Assembly: GCA_016748015.1 (NCBI GenBank)
Contig: JAAOMT010000226.1
Location: 540,604-604,603 of the forward strand
Reading direction: 5' to 3'
Length of the DNA: 64,000 nucleotides
Source: Geosiphon pyriformis
Taxonomy: Eukaryota; Glomeromycota; Glomeromycetes; Archaeosporales; Geosiphonaceae
The notes below the pieces were generated by a model. That model had not been told where the DNA came from, searched no databases, and saw only the letters and a list, made by a program, of their open reading frames with translations. Made by a program: the position numbers and the translations under genes. Below, one piece after another: positions 1 through 11,458 of this stretch (the stretch's first letter is position 1; each line of letters starts with the position of its first letter).

Positions 1-235
1 GGCAAATTTTCATTAATTTCGGCGAATTTTGACTATGTTAAAAGGTTCAGGGTATTGTGTAATTTGATCATCTTAATTTCTAGAGTACAAATCGGATTAT
101 TGATTGAGTAATGATATTTGATAATTTGATTAAATAATAAGTAATAATCGAATTAATAATAATGTATGCTAATTAATAATAGGAATTATAAGGATAATTT
201 CATGCTAATTAATAGCTAAAATTCTACTGGTAACA
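1..235 (-). mobile_element. Partial LTR (family F), cut by the window edge
   Basis: The reverse complement matches the first ~230 bases of the solo LTR at 4273-5242, starting TGTTACCAGTAG at 235 and running leftwards to the window start. It carries the TTCGGCGAA-type palindrome near 17-27. It lies inside the LTR of element E, which ends at 236. Its other end is outside the window, so it could be a solo LTR or the edge of a full element. Confidence 0.8.
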
Positions 236-929
236 CCAGGCTATCATGAAGTCTATTCTCAGACAATTAATTTTACTATGTTGCCACTCCACCAAGAATA
301 AAGAAAAGAAAAGAAAGAAAGAAAGAAAAGAAAAGAATTAGTATCATCAATTGTCATGATCAAAAGCAACTGGTCTAAATTGTTAATAATTCAAGACAGT
401 TATATTAAGAACATCTGTCCTAAAACAAAAGTACAAAACAATAGTTAATTCATGTAAATTCTACAAAGTTTAAGAACATAAATTTGTGATTCTGATTTCT
501 TAATAATTAATTTATTTCAGAAGATAAATATGAAATAGAATAAATAATAGAAAGAGTAAGAATATTTAATTCTTGTCTAATGATTTGTATCTCTTTTGTC
601 ACTTTTTCTAACTTTTACAACTATTCGTTTTTTATTTATTCTTTTGGTTTTATAAGATTGCTTTTGATTGTTTTGTTATTGCTAATTATTGTTTTGTTAT
701 TTCTGTTATTGCTTTATTCTTTTATATTATTTTTAATTATTCTATGTTATAATGTATTATCTAGTGTTCTTACATATTATTCTGTGTTATCTCACATTGT
801 GCTGCATTATCCTGTATTATCCTAAATTATAATGCATTTATCTAATGTTATTGTGTACTATTCTGTATTATGTTATATTTTGGTCACATTTTTTTATAAC
901 TTTGGATCAGTTTTTCTACTTGGATAATA
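236..929 (-). mobile_element. 3' LTR of retrotransposon E (interrupted)
   Basis: Read on the minus strand, it starts at 929 with TATTATCC directly after a polypurine tract (930-945), the same arrangement as in elements A and B. Further in, the block around 330-375 matches the LTRs of A and B (a GCTCTTGATCATGGCTATTGA-like stretch). The U3 part (about 770-890) holds repeated TATTCTGT/GTTATC-like units. The end is lost because LTR F is inserted at 235/236. A purine microsatellite lies at 301-337. Confidence 0.7.
301..337. repeat. (A)AAAG microsatellite
   Basis: A run of AAAGA and AAAG units within the LTR of element E. Confidence 0.9.
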
Positions 930-1368
930 TTATCTCTCTTTTTTTAGAATTGAGCTCCTGTAAAATTGTATGTATCTGTTATTATAGCTTTATTTGTGTT
1001 GTGTTTGATGATTGTGTTGAATATAATTCTTTGTAGATTTTCGAATTGTTAATTGGTTATTTGTTCTATATTGTTAACTGTTATAGTTTTTATAGATCAA
1101 TACAACAATATATTTGAACAATATTAGAAAGCAGTGTATAATCAGTATATTGCTTTGTAATATAGGGTCAGATTGCTTTTCTCTATGAATTTTTTTACTT
1201 GTTGTATTGCTTTTTTGTTAAAAGTTTTCTGGCTGAGGTCTCTATATAGTGTCTTTAAATCTAGTTGTTTACTAATTTTGTAGAACCAATATGCTGAAGG
1301 AAGTTTTTCTTTCTATTTTTGGGTATTGTTTAGTGTTTATTCCCCTGTTTTGGAGAGATTGATCTCAT
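930..1368 (-). pseudogene. ORF3 of element E, C-terminal part
   Basis: The minus-strand reading matches the C-terminal half of the post-integrase ORF3 of elements A and B. Shared residues include the pattern Y-x-x-x-L...LY-x-D followed by (F/V)-x-x-K-x-N-L-T and a Tyr-x-Leu-Tyr block. It ends with Ala-Gln-Phe-stop at 944-946, abutting the polypurine tract. The N-terminal part continues at 12282 and beyond, on the far side of element A, so A split this ORF. Stops and indels make it non-functional. The function of ORF3 is unknown. Confidence 0.7.
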
Positions 1369-2190
1369 TGTTACTCATAAAAAGAAAACAGATATAGAAA
1401 AATAGTAGGCCAATAAGAAAGTAGTAGTTAACACATGAGCACATTGTTCAGCAATGTAGAGCAATATCAGAAATTACAACACATCACTCAACAATGTGGA
1501 GCAATGTCAAAAAAATATAGCACATTGCTAAGCAATATGAGCATTGCTTGAGAAATTATAGCACATTGTTCGAGAATATGAGCAATCTCATAAAACCAAA
1601 TTATGTATATATAGTGGTAGCATTAGAAGTAAAAAAGACAGACTTCTCAGTTTAGATTTTATCTAAGTGATCTTTTCATCCACAAATATCAATAAATAAT
1701 TATTTTTTATCTCAAATCCACTTCCATTATCAACACTTCATGTTGATAATAATTGATACTTAACCACATTGGAACAATAGCTCTTAATTATGGCTATTGA
1801 TGGGATACTAACTTGCAATTGCTTTTGTTTAAAATTCATTTATCTTCTTTTATTTTCTTTGTTTTACTAAAATTGATTAAGGATTAAGTGCTGAGATACA
1901 GACATCATAGGACTGGTAAAAGACCTGTGAAACAAGGGTAGAACACTCATAGATTTGGGAATAGCTTACCAGGAGAATTACTGGCCACCATGCTAAGAAA
2001 GAAATTCAACGGAATTGCGATTCTAGGAGGCTACTGAAAACAATTGTTAAATCTTTGTCTATTATACAAAGGACTCTACAACAAACCTTCAGATCAATAA
2101 AACCTTTAAATATCTATGCCAGAATATCACTTAAGCACCAAGTTATGGATTTGTTATTTGCTTTAAGACCCCAAATAATCATTTGTAGCA
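1369..2190 (+). mobile_element. 5' LTR of retrotransposon A
   Basis: The 822-base LTR starts TGTTACTCATAAAAAG and ends TTGTAGCA. It pairs with the 823-base 3' LTR at 11459-12281. U3 holds the palindromic array (1436-1594), followed by a TATA box (TATATATAG, 1606-1614) that probably starts element transcription. The left flank TCAT (1365-1368) and right flank CCAT (12282-12285) look like a 4-bp target duplication with one C-to-T change. Confidence 0.9.
1436..1594 (+). repeat. Palindromic U3 repeat array of LTR A
   Basis: About four degenerate units of a palindrome close to CATTGCTNAGCAATG, spaced roughly 45-50 bases, end just before the TATA box. The same array recurs in the 3' LTR at 11525-11680. 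It is a possible transcription-factor array or hairpin region; neither role can be shown from sequence alone. Confidence 0.8.
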
Positions 2191-2208
2191 TTTGGTGCTC
2201 CCTGTGAG
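2191..2208 (+). other. Primer-binding site of element A
   Basis: TTTGGTGCTCCCTGTGAG lies directly after the 5' LTR, and element B has the equivalent at 17451. TGG plus a following ~15-base stretch is typical of a site complementary to a tRNA 3' end. I could not assign the tRNA. Confidence 0.7.
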
Positions 2209-2252
2209 GTATAATTCTACAGAGAACCAGCACCAAAAATCCCATCCAAACA

Positions 2253-4272
2253 GTGGCAGAATCCAAAGAAATAGGAACAAACCACTTGAAATTTGCGAAA
2301 TCTTTATTTCAACACTATCATACTCATCTTGAATTAACAAATAATAATTGGCCAACAGAATCAGCTTTTAATTGCTACATCAATGAGAAAATTGTGTTCC
2401 ATTTAGAAGACCAAGAAGATTCAGAATCCACCTTCAACAACTTCTTCAGTGAATTGCTCCAAAGCACCACTCTTCCACAAAACTACCTATTTGCACTCCT
2501 AATTACAGAAATAAACAGAAAAATTAAAAAATACACCAAACAGAAATTTTCTATTACTTTTGCTGACAAAAGAAAAAGAAGGTTACAAACACCAGCAAGA
2601 ACACCAAAGCAAATCTAACTACCCACTTGGAAGAAACAAAGATTTGATTTACTTGCTAATCTATCATATTACTACACACCCAAAAGCATTATCAATATAA
2701 TAAGCACAGCTACAGCAAGCATAACAACATTACTAAACAAAATTTCATTCCAAAGTAAACAAAAGAAAGCAGAGTTATTAAGAACATATGGCAATTTTTT
2801 TGAGAGATTTAAATCATGATCTCCAACGTCATTAGGAATTTAATTACCACCACCACAACCAGATTTCAGAGCTGTTAATCCTTGGAAAATAATCAACTCC
2901 AAAGAAAAAGAGAGTAGCAATCAGAAAGTTAACAAGCAAAACCCAATCCTAGAAAATTCAGAAATTAAAACTCCAGTTAATCAAACTCCGAAAAATCAGA
3001 ACAATTAAAACTCCAATGTAATTAACCAATACTTATCTCCAGTAATTGTGATCAATTCACCACCAGCTCTATCAATCACTAAACAGCAACAACAGTCACA
3101 ATTGCTACTCCAACAACAAATCCAGCAGCAATCACAACAACACCCAATGGCTTATGTTCCAATCACTAAAATAGAGAAATTTACCAGCGAAGAAAATGAC
3201 ACCCAAGTATAGCTTAATAATGTGAAAAAAGCCATCGCAGCCAATGGGTAGAACAATAACAGAGCTCTTCAAGTGATTTCCTATTTTCTACAAGATACTA
3301 CCAACTTATGATATCAAAGTTTAGCCATTAAATCTCAAACATTTCAGGAATTTAAAACTGCATTCTTGGGATATTTCAGTAATAATAACAGCATTAATCA
3401 TTTGGCCAATGCTTTCACTACAATTAAACAGGGAGAAATTGAAGCAGTTACTACTTACCTGGAATGCTTCCACAGGAACTTGCACCAAATTCAAGCAATT
3501 TAGGCTGATTATTTTACAGCACCACAGATCCTAAACCAGTTTATCTGTGGACTGTGCAGTAGTCTTCTGCAATAACATCCAATGTACCCACAAACTCTCC
3601 AAAATGCAGTCACCAATGTGAGAAATTTTGAATCAGTAGAACTTGAAGCAAACCATGCCCAAGCCATTAACCTAGTTATGAATGAATCATCTGACTTGAA
3701 CTCCAAATTGAAACAACTCAGTAAATCAATTAATTAGAAATTGGAAAGATATTTAGCTAACAATCACACAATTTATCAACCATCACAATAGTGCAATAAT
3801 CCAGAAAACACAAATTGCCCACAAAATCAGTTGCATCTATCATCATCATCCAATCAGCCATGGCAACAAGAGATGCATATTTGCCACTACTGTGGTAAAC
3901 AAGAACATTTGAAAATCAATTGTCAATTAAGAATAGAAAATCAACGATTGAAAAATCAATATCAAAACCCCGATTGTAGGTTTTCAACTCCAAGTTATCA
4001 ATTAAATACAGAAATATATCAACCAAATTACATACCTATGACACAGCCACAAATTTATCAACCACCAATTTATCAGCCAACAGCACCTGTTATTTATCAT
4101 CCGCAGCTCCAACCCATTTATTAGCCACAGCCTCAGGTAATCTATTAGCCCCAACAAATTCAAACACCACCACAGAACTTACCTTAAAATGGAACTTAAA
4201 GGCCAAGACTGACACAGCAAAGCTGGAGATCATTAATGGTGGTCCATCAACCAATCTCCAGTTTCATAGCAC
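2253..4272 (+). pseudogene. Gag of element A
   Basis: The N-terminal ~120 residues are open from 2253 to 2618. A Gln-rich stretch (about 3085-3150) precedes the capsid-like domain (about 3150-3700). A zinc knuckle at 3868-3915 reads C-x2-C-x4-H-x4-C, the nucleocapsid RNA-binding motif. A Tyr/Pro/Gln-rich tail follows. Several Trp codons have become TAG or TGA. The reading is then cut by the solo LTR at 4273. Confidence 0.82.
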
Positions 4273-5242
4273 TGTTACCAGTAGAATTTTAGCTATTAAT
4301 TAGCATGAAATTTCCTTTATAATTCCTATCATTAATTAGCATATATTATTATCGTTTCGAATTTCACTTATTATTTAATCAAATTAGCAATTATCATCAT
4401 TTAATCAATAACCCGTTTTGGACCATAGAAATTGAGATGATCAATTTACACAATACCCTGAACCATATAACATAGCCAAAATTCGCCGAAATTAATGAAA
4501 ATTGGCCGAAATAATTCATAGTTCAGCGAAATAACTTGTAGTTCGCCGAAATGTATCTTTAGTTCACCGAAATTCTAGAAAAAAGAAAAAGTGCAAGTTC
4601 AAAGACTAGTACTACAACAAGTTGTATAAAAGAAGAGCTTCTCTCTTCAAGAAAATGTATCTTCTCATATCTTACCATAGTATCTTACTTTAGGTATCTT
4701 AATTAGAACAAATCACTTTTTACATATCTCAAATAAAAATTAAATATTCGAAAACCAAATCCTTTGATTATTACACTTGAAATTCTCTCAAACACAACTA
4801 ACATTTTGAAATTGATTAGCTACCAATTTCAGTAATCTGTTAGTGACTCCAGGCCTGGATAGAAAATGTTTCCTTGACAAAATTCTATTTCTTTACGTTT
4901 CTTTTATTTTTCTCTTTCTTTTCTTATCATAATCATTTGGGTAGCCTACAGACGAGATTCCTGTAGAAGAGTTGACTTTCACAGCAAAGTAACTACACAT
5001 TTTTAGTGAGCTTCCAGACGAGCAATTCCTGGGAAAGAGTTGACGTTTACTACAACGTAACTACATAAAGTAACTGGCACGGAATTGGCCATTCCACTTA
5101 TAAGCCCAGCGGTTCAAATTATAGGAGATAATTTGAAGATAAATTCAGTTATCGAAGATTCAACTACTTCCTCTAGTCGTGAATAAAACAGCAAAACAAC
5201 ACCACAACCTTCAAGAAAAGAGACCAAAAACCTCCGGTAACA
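4273..5242 (+). mobile_element. Solo LTR (family F) nested in element A
   Basis: The 970-base insertion has inverted ends TGTTACC...GGTAACA and is flanked by GCAC on both sides (4269-4272 and 5243-5246), a 4-bp target duplication. Element B is uninterrupted at the homologous place (about 19670). It has no coding capacity. Five units close to TTCGCCGAAAT, spaced ~20 bases, lie at about 4482-4575, followed by a TATA box (TATAAAAGA, 4625-4633). This is the layout of an LTR left after recombination between two LTRs. A partial inverted copy is at 1-235. Confidence 0.88.
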
Positions 5243-5422
5243 GCACAATCATCAGGATTTTAACAATGGAATTCAGGCACTGGGAACCCCCAAAACCAGA
5301 ATGCTCAACATTATTTAAGTCTCCTAGTTATCTCAAAAGACACCTCACCCAATAATTGGAAATCTAACCAACACAAACCACTTATCAGCAATATACCTCC
5401 AGCCACTATAACCAACAATAAA

Positions 5423-5818
5423 TTGCTAGATGCCATTTTTTCATTTGAATTCGAAGAAACCACACCAGTTTTATTATTCAGTAGAGCCATTCTTGACACC
5501 AAACCAATCATCACCATGTACACTGACGCAAAGATTGATAGTCATGTCATTAAACTGATACTAGACAGCAGATCAGCTGGCAGCATCATTACAAAACAAC
5601 TCATGGACCAATTAAGTCACCAAATTGATCATGCTGCCAGTGCCAAGATTATAACTGCTGATGAAGCAACCAAAACTCCCATTGGTAAGATTTATGACTT
5701 CCCCATTGAAGTCAATGGCATAATTGTACTTATCAAGGTACTAGTCATGAAAGCCACTCAATACCAAGTACTCATTGGTAATAATTGGCTGTTCAAGGTC
5801 AATGCAACACTTGATTAG
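5423..5818 (+). pseudogene. Retropepsin-like protease segment of A
   Basis: The family motif L-I-L-D-S-G-S is readable, but here the active-site DSG is DSR (about 5560-5570), a G-to-A change that should abolish catalysis. The segment ends in TAG at 5816-5818. Element C keeps TGG at the same codon and element B has TGA. Confidence 0.85.
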
Positions 5819-6224
5819 AGCACGCAAGAGCTTCAACTTAACCAGAACAGACAACACACATGTGTACCAGCCACATGTGGCCACTTCAAGCCGACCAATA
5901 CACCAGCACCACTTATCGAATTCGAGGAAAAAGAGAAGAAATCTACTTGAAAAGCCTACCAAGTTTCTTGGGTGGACACAGAACACAATAAGCTGCTGCC
6001 AGTACTTTTGTGGAACGACAACAACAAAGAAAAGCAGAAAGAAAAACTTACCTGGAACACCAACTAAAACTGGGAAACCAACCACAATTCAAAAGAACTG
6101 ACAATTTGAGAATGGGATAAAAGAGAGAAAGGGAAAGAAAAAGTAAAGGAAGTAAAGCCAATACCAACTGCTATTTACACCCATTATCCATATACACTAA
6201 CATAACAATTGAGCTATTGTCAAC

Positions 6225-6880
6225 CAAAGCTAATATGCATTGATTGCGGCAAGAAATTGTTATCAATAGGTATGTGCTGTGGTGATGATAAGGAATACCA
6301 AATGGTGACCAGATTCTACTGCCATGCGTGTATCATAAAATGCTTTGAATGACCAAAATGACAAGGAAAATGGGACAATAAATCTTGTCTAACTTGTGGG
6401 AAAACCTTACTCAATGAAGGAATGTGGAATAACATTTCTGGACAAGGAAGGATGTGCAATGCTTCATGCCAATACACAATCCTCATCAGCAACTGGGTTA
6501 AGAAAGGGACACCAATAGAAGCTGCCTGGAGAAGAGCTGTACAGCAATTAGACAGTTGTCTACACAATAACAACAAGTTGTGAAGAATGGCAATAGCCAA
6601 AATAAAAGAAGCGTCACCTGAAGAAATCAGAAAAATCAAAAACAACTTATCAGAACCCATAGAACTTGACTGGGACCCAGAACCAGTCATAAATCTTCTA
6701 GATCCAAAACAATTCCATGAACACTACCAGGAACTAGCACTCACAAGAGAAGAGCAAGAGCAATACTTGGAGCAGTTGAATACTTGATTATATTAACATT
6801 GCTTAATTCTTTGTGACTTTCAATATTGTAATGAGTGTGACCTCATTTACAATCCACTACCATGCATGATTTACACAATC
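6225..6880 (+). pseudogene. Cysteine-rich module between protease and dUTPase (A)
   Basis: The segment has repeated Cys pairs: C-x2-C-G-K-K-L near 6235-6255, a C-x2-C-G-K block near 6390, C-x3-C-Q-Y-T-I-L-I near 6455-6485, and C-x4-Y-C-x2-C-D near 6810-6835. The spacing suggests several zinc-binding fingers. The same module is present in B and C. I do not recognise the domain; a nucleic-acid or protein-binding role is only a guess. An open stretch (6587-6787) ends in a Gln/Glu-rich coil. Confidence 0.65.
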
Positions 6881-7110
6881 CCAGAAGAAAACAAACCAAT
6901 GAGCAGCTGCACATCAAAATTGGAATCAAATTTTAATTCCAATTCAAACTCTGATAATGATGACAACGAAAATAATGGTTCTAGCTCTATTCAAAATGGC
7001 AACAAAAATATCAACAATGCAGACTTCAATTCAAACCCCAAAATATACATTGCACTTCCTGATCTCTCCAAGGAGCAGGAACTCAAATAGTATAGTGACA
7101 ATAATGAAGA

Positions 7111-7560
7111 TATTATGCCAGAACGTATGCATAATATCGATGCAGGGTTTGATTTGAGATATCTAGGGAAAGATGCCATAACATTGGAACCACATTCACA
7201 CACCTGAATTGATTTTAAAATAGCACTGGAAATTTTAGCAACAACAATAGTTCAGTTAGCATCTAAGAATAGCCTAGCAAAAAAGAGAATCAACATCAGA
7301 AAAGGAATAATTAATGCAGAATACATAGAAAATATTATTGTGATGCTATAAAATGACTCAAAAAAAACATATATTATAGATCCAAATAAAAAAATAGCAC
7401 AGGTAATATTCCTACCTCTGGTAAAAGTAGCTTAATTAGTCTCAGTAGAAAACAGAGAAGAACTAGGGATCACAGCTAGAGGGATACAGAGATTCGGATT
7501 AATGGGTAGAATAGATGTACCAGTTAATATAGCAGAGAAAAAAGTTATTGACAAAAGAGA
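7111..7560 (+). pseudogene. dUTPase domain of element A
   Basis: The five motifs of trimeric dUTPases can be followed: motif 1 DAGFDL (7139-7156), motif 2 as S-K-N-S-L-A, motif 3 as I-I-N-A-E-Y (normally (V/I)-D-x-G-Y, so damaged), motif 4 as K-K-I-A-Q, and motif 5 as R-G-I-Q-R-F-G. A dUTPase hydrolyses dUTP to dUMP and keeps uracil out of new DNA. It sits between the protease/Cys-rich part and RT. Nonsense changes and the motif 3 changes indicate it is inactive. Confidence 0.85.
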
Positions 7561-8059
7561 AATTATCTCAATCTGTTAATTAATTTCCATTTTATCATAT
7601 GATCAGTATATGTTAACCATAAAAAGAGAAGTAAAGAATCAAGCTCAGTTGTTTGAAGCAGAAACCACCATTTGTGAATCAGGAGAGATTGGACTTACTA
7701 ATCTCTACATATCAGCCAAAAGCCCCAAAAACATCAAAATTCCCATCTACAACACAATAGGAAATGTTATTGAAATACCAAAGAGAACCATCATTGGATA
7801 TTTAACCACTGAAGTAGAAAATCAACTACCAAACCATATTCCAAATTTTTCACAGCTTTGTAAATATGTGGACATTACATCACAAACCATCTACAGATGA
7901 AGCAAATGTTATCTGTTCCAACCAGAACAATTGGAACAGATAAACATAGGGAATCTAGACCCACTCCAACAAATGCAACTAAAGATATTACTCAGCAATT
8001 TCAATAACATCTTTGTTAGTGAAAATGAATTTGGCTGCACCAACATAATTCAGCACCAA

Positions 8060-8860
8060 ATCAAGACTAAAGATTCAATGCCAATAAAACAAAGAGCATA
8101 TAGAGTACCACCAGCTAGCCATAAGATCATTTGTTAGAAAATCAATTAGATGCTTGACAATGAACTAATTCAGTCATCAATAAGTCCATGGTCATCACCA
8201 GTAGTACTAATCCAAAAAAAAAATGAAAAGATCCGTTTTTGTGTAGACTATTAAAAATTGAATAGAGTAATTAAAAGTAATAGTTATTCAACTCCAAAGA
8301 TCCAAGAACTATTCAATACTTTTGAAGGAAATAAATGGTTCTCAACACTGGATTTAGATAGTGGTTACTGACAAGTAGCCATGAACCCAACTAACAAAAA
8401 GAAAACAGCATTTACCACAAAAGAAGAAAATTTTGAGTTTGAAATCATGCCATTTGGCTTAATGAATGTTCCAACAACATTCCAACGGCTCATGGAAATT
8501 GTCTATACTGGATTACTATGAAAATCAGTAGTCATATACTTGAATAATACCAATGTGTTCTCAAAAACATTTGATGATCATCTGCATCATCTACAACAAG
8601 TGTTCAAAAGATTAAGAAGAACCAGATTAAAGCTAAATGCCATTAAATGATTTTTTGGAAAAACTGAACTCAAATTTTTGGGACATGTTGTGAGCAAAGA
8701 TAGTATTAAAACAGATCCAAATAAGATAAAGACTATTAAAAACTTTTCAGTACCAAATAATCTTACAGAATTAAGAGCATTCTTGGAATTTGTTAGATAC
8801 TACTACTACTTTATCAAAGACTTTTCCAAAATAGCTCAACCATTGCACTAGCTTCAAACA
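8060..8860 (+). pseudogene. Reverse transcriptase domain of A
   Basis: Typical Ty3/gypsy RT blocks are visible: the KIRFCVDY block near 8230, FSTLDL near 8340, the FTT...FEFEIMPFGL region at 8410-8460, and a YLNN at 8537-8548 in place of YLDD. Trp codons have become TGA (for example near 8370 and 8520). Both catalytic aspartates of the YxDD box are lost, so it cannot polymerise. Confidence 0.88.
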
Positions 8861-8869
8861 AAGAATACC

Positions 8870-9330
8870 AAGTATGAATGGACAGAAACCCAGCAAGAAG
8901 CTTTTGATATCTTAAGAAGAAAGCTTATTCAAGCTTCAGTACTGATCTATTCAGATCATAGCAAGCCATTCATTATTACTACTGATGCATCAGATCAAGC
9001 ATTGGGAGCAGTACTATCACAGAAAAAACCAGATGGAAGAGAACATCTAGTAGCTTACACCAGTAGAAGCTTAAGTTCAGCTGAAAAAAACTATGGAACA
9101 CCAGCATTAAAACACTTAGCAATCTATTGGGCAGTTATGAAATAGAAAAAATACTTAAGCCAAAAGTTTGAAATATACACGAATCACAAAGGATTGACTT
9201 CAATCCAGAAGCAAAAATTCGGAGACAACTACTATGTCAGATAGAAAATAGAACTTTTACCATTCAATTATATAGTACATTATAAAAAAGGAAAAAACAA
9301 TGGAAATGCCAACAGTTTGTTGTGAATAAA
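8870..9330 (+). pseudogene. RNase H domain of A
   Basis: Downstream of RT lie the expected RNase H landmarks of gypsy elements: a TTDAS-like start near 8975, the LSSAEKNY-type block near 9075, an NHKGLTS block near 9182 (relatives have TDH), and an N-A-N-S/D-x-L end near 9305. In-frame stops occur. RNase H would degrade the RNA of the RNA/DNA hybrid during reverse transcription. Confidence 0.75.
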
Positions 9331-9584
9331 ACAAATCTAAAAAAACCACTTCAACCCAAAAATATAACAAAAGATGAATATACAAAAATACCAACAACTT
9401 CAACATTATATAAATACCTAATTGTTCAAGGAGAAATTATCTCAAAAGAAACAAAACAACATAAAACAACAATTAAAATATTTTATCAATCATCAAAATA
9501 TACTGTATTAGAAAAACAGAAGAAATCTAGACCAGCCAACAAGAGTAATTACAGAACCAGAGAAAGAGACAATATTATTTAATA

Positions 9585-10756
9585 TGCACTCAAATCTAAT
9601 AGCAGGACATTTTCATAAAAAAGCAATCATGGAAAGAACTAAAAGAAGATATTATTGACCATCAATGTATCCAAACATCATTCAATATATTCAAAATTGT
9701 GATGCATGTTAGAGAAGAGGAGAAACAAAACCCAATAAACCATTGAGACCAATCAAAGTAGGACAACCATTCGATCAAATTGGAATTGACTTAATTAGAC
9801 CATTAACAATTACCAATAGAGACAATAAATATATTGCAGTAGTCATAGACTATCTCACTAAATGGCCAGAAGCAAAAGCCATTCAAAGAGCAAATGCAGA
9901 ATTTGTTGCCGAATTTGTTCATCTAGATCTGATCTGTTAACATGGATGTCCAAAAGAATTATTATTAGATCAAAGAATTCACTTTGTAAACAGAACATTA
10001 GCAGAATTAAGCCAAAGATTTGGAATAAAAAGACCACTATTATCACCATACCATCCACAAACAAATGGGTTAGTTGAAAGATTCAACAGAACACTATGTG
10101 AAGCAATAACAAAAATTAGCCAAGAAAACCAGAACAAATGAGATTCGTTTATATCATCAGTATTATTTGCTTATTAGACAATAAAGCAAGATACCACACA
10201 AGCAACACCATTTGAATTAGTATACAGTAAAACAGCAACATTACCAGTTAAGATAGAGGTCAATACATATCTAACTGAACCAATAACAGAAAATAATTTT
10301 CAAGAAACATTGTTGAGAAGAACATATAACTTAATGAAAACACTAGAAAACAGACAACAAAAAGCAGCTGATAACATTCAAAAGTTACAAGAAAAGCAAA
10401 AAGAAAGACACAATAACCAATTACCAGATAAACCAGTTGAATTCAAGATTGGAGACAAAGTACTTTTACATCATACCAAAGCAGAAAAACAATGGAGTGG
10501 AAAATTCAACCCCAAATGGGACAGACCATTTTACATAGAAGAAATTCTAAAAAATAGAGCTTATAAATTAAGATGAGACAACAAAATCTTAGCCAAAGCA
10601 GCACATGGTGATCGACTGAAATCATATTACCATATAGTATTACCATCCACCAGTAATATTCCACAATTAGAAGTACAAAGAATACTAGTTCAATCAGATG
10701 AGATTTCATAAGATCTGGAATCAATTATAGTTATTGAACCAAACATGTCAAATTAA
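9585..10756 (+). pseudogene. Integrase of element A
   Basis: It has an HHCC-type N-terminus (His pair near 9590-9612 and CDAC near 9701-9712), a core with Asp in GIDLIRP (about 9783-9803), Asp in LDQR (about 9965) and Glu in TNGLVERF (about 10060-10085). A C-terminal domain with GDKVLL-like sequence follows at about 10450. The frame ends in AAT-TAA at 10754-10756. The catalytic D,D,E residues survive, but TGA/TAG stops interrupt the frame. Confidence 0.85.
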
Positions 10757-10786
10757 ACAACCAAAAGTATATAAAAACACAGTACA

Positions 10787-11445
10787 CATGACAAAAGCAA
10801 CCAAGAAAAATAAAAATACCAGATCATATTTACACTATAGCTCAACAATTGTTCCAGGCCTTAAGTCAACAACAGTCAGACATGGAAATTGTTATTAACA
10901 ACCAGATAATTTGTTATCAAAACACCCAAAAAAAAATGAAAAATATACCATATCAGTAGCCACCAAAGAATGATAAAAACTGGACAGATAACTTAATAGA
11001 AAAAGTGAAAAACAATTTTGAGAAAATACCTATTATGGCACCAACAGAAAAGCTTACAAAAGAAAATTGGAAGCAATGGACAAAACAACTTTTAATATCA
11101 TATTGCTACTACCAGTTAGGTCAAAAGTTGAATATTTAGGAGTTGTATATTGACAAATCCAAGAAAATATTCAACTAAGACATAATACAGCAAATTAAAA
11201 AATTTATCGGAAAGAAAATGAACTTAACATTACATGTTAAAACAATGTACCAATTACACAACATATTTCGGAACTATCCAGAAATACTATTACACTCTAA
11301 CATGGAAACCATAACTATTAACCAATGAGAAAGAATGAACAATATACTGGTAAAAGATGTGAAAAACAGAGTCGAACAAACAATACTTGAAAAAAAAGTA
11401 CTAGAATTAATTCAAAATGAAAATTTCAATGGAGCTCAATATTAA
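10787..11445 (+). pseudogene. ORF3 (post-integrase) of element A
   Basis: One frame (phase 1) runs from about 10787 to a TAA at 11443-11445 with no frameshift, only nonsense codons. It aligns with ORF3 of element B across its length: a Trp-rich segment, then Y-C-x3-x-L-G-Q-x2-N-I, L-Y-x-D-K-x-K-x2-F, F-x-G-K-x-N-L-T, Y-Q-L-x3-F and P-E-I-L-L. It ends Ala-Gln-Tyr-stop one base into the polypurine tract. The start is unclear because a 1-base shift separates the nearest ATG (10788). I recognise no domain. Its place is where env or accessory genes lie in other elements, but no signal peptide or membrane segment is visible. Confidence 0.7.
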
Positions 11446-11458
11446 AAGGAGGAGATAA
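11444..11458 (+). other. Polypurine tract of element A
   Basis: AAAAGGAGGAGATAA lies directly before the 3' LTR, as in B (25932-25946). It is the expected primer site for plus-strand DNA synthesis. Confidence 0.85.

Larger units (their letters stand above)
2253..10756 (+). pseudogene. gag-pol of Ty3/gypsy-type element A (broken)
   Basis: If the nested LTR (970 bases plus a 4-base duplication) is removed, the Gag, protease, dUTPase, RT and integrase segments lie largely in one frame, implying an ancestral single polyprotein ending at 10754-10756. The expected start is a GTG at 2253 where element B has ATG. In order: Gag with a Gln-rich region and a CCHC knuckle, protease, Cys-rich module, dUTPase, RT, RNase H, integrase. 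Many in-frame stops occur, mostly where a relative has Trp or Gln. Key sites are also lost: the protease DSG reads DSR and the RT YxDD reads YLNN. It is not functional. Confidence 0.88.

Noticed and set aside
580-1036. Small hydrophobic membrane proteins on the plus strand
   Set aside because: They are antisense readings of the U3 repeats and ORF3 end of element E.
1436-1594. CRISPR-like array
   Set aside because: The repeats are degenerate palindromes in an LTR and recur in the 3' LTR; there are no unique spacers, and the host is a eukaryote.
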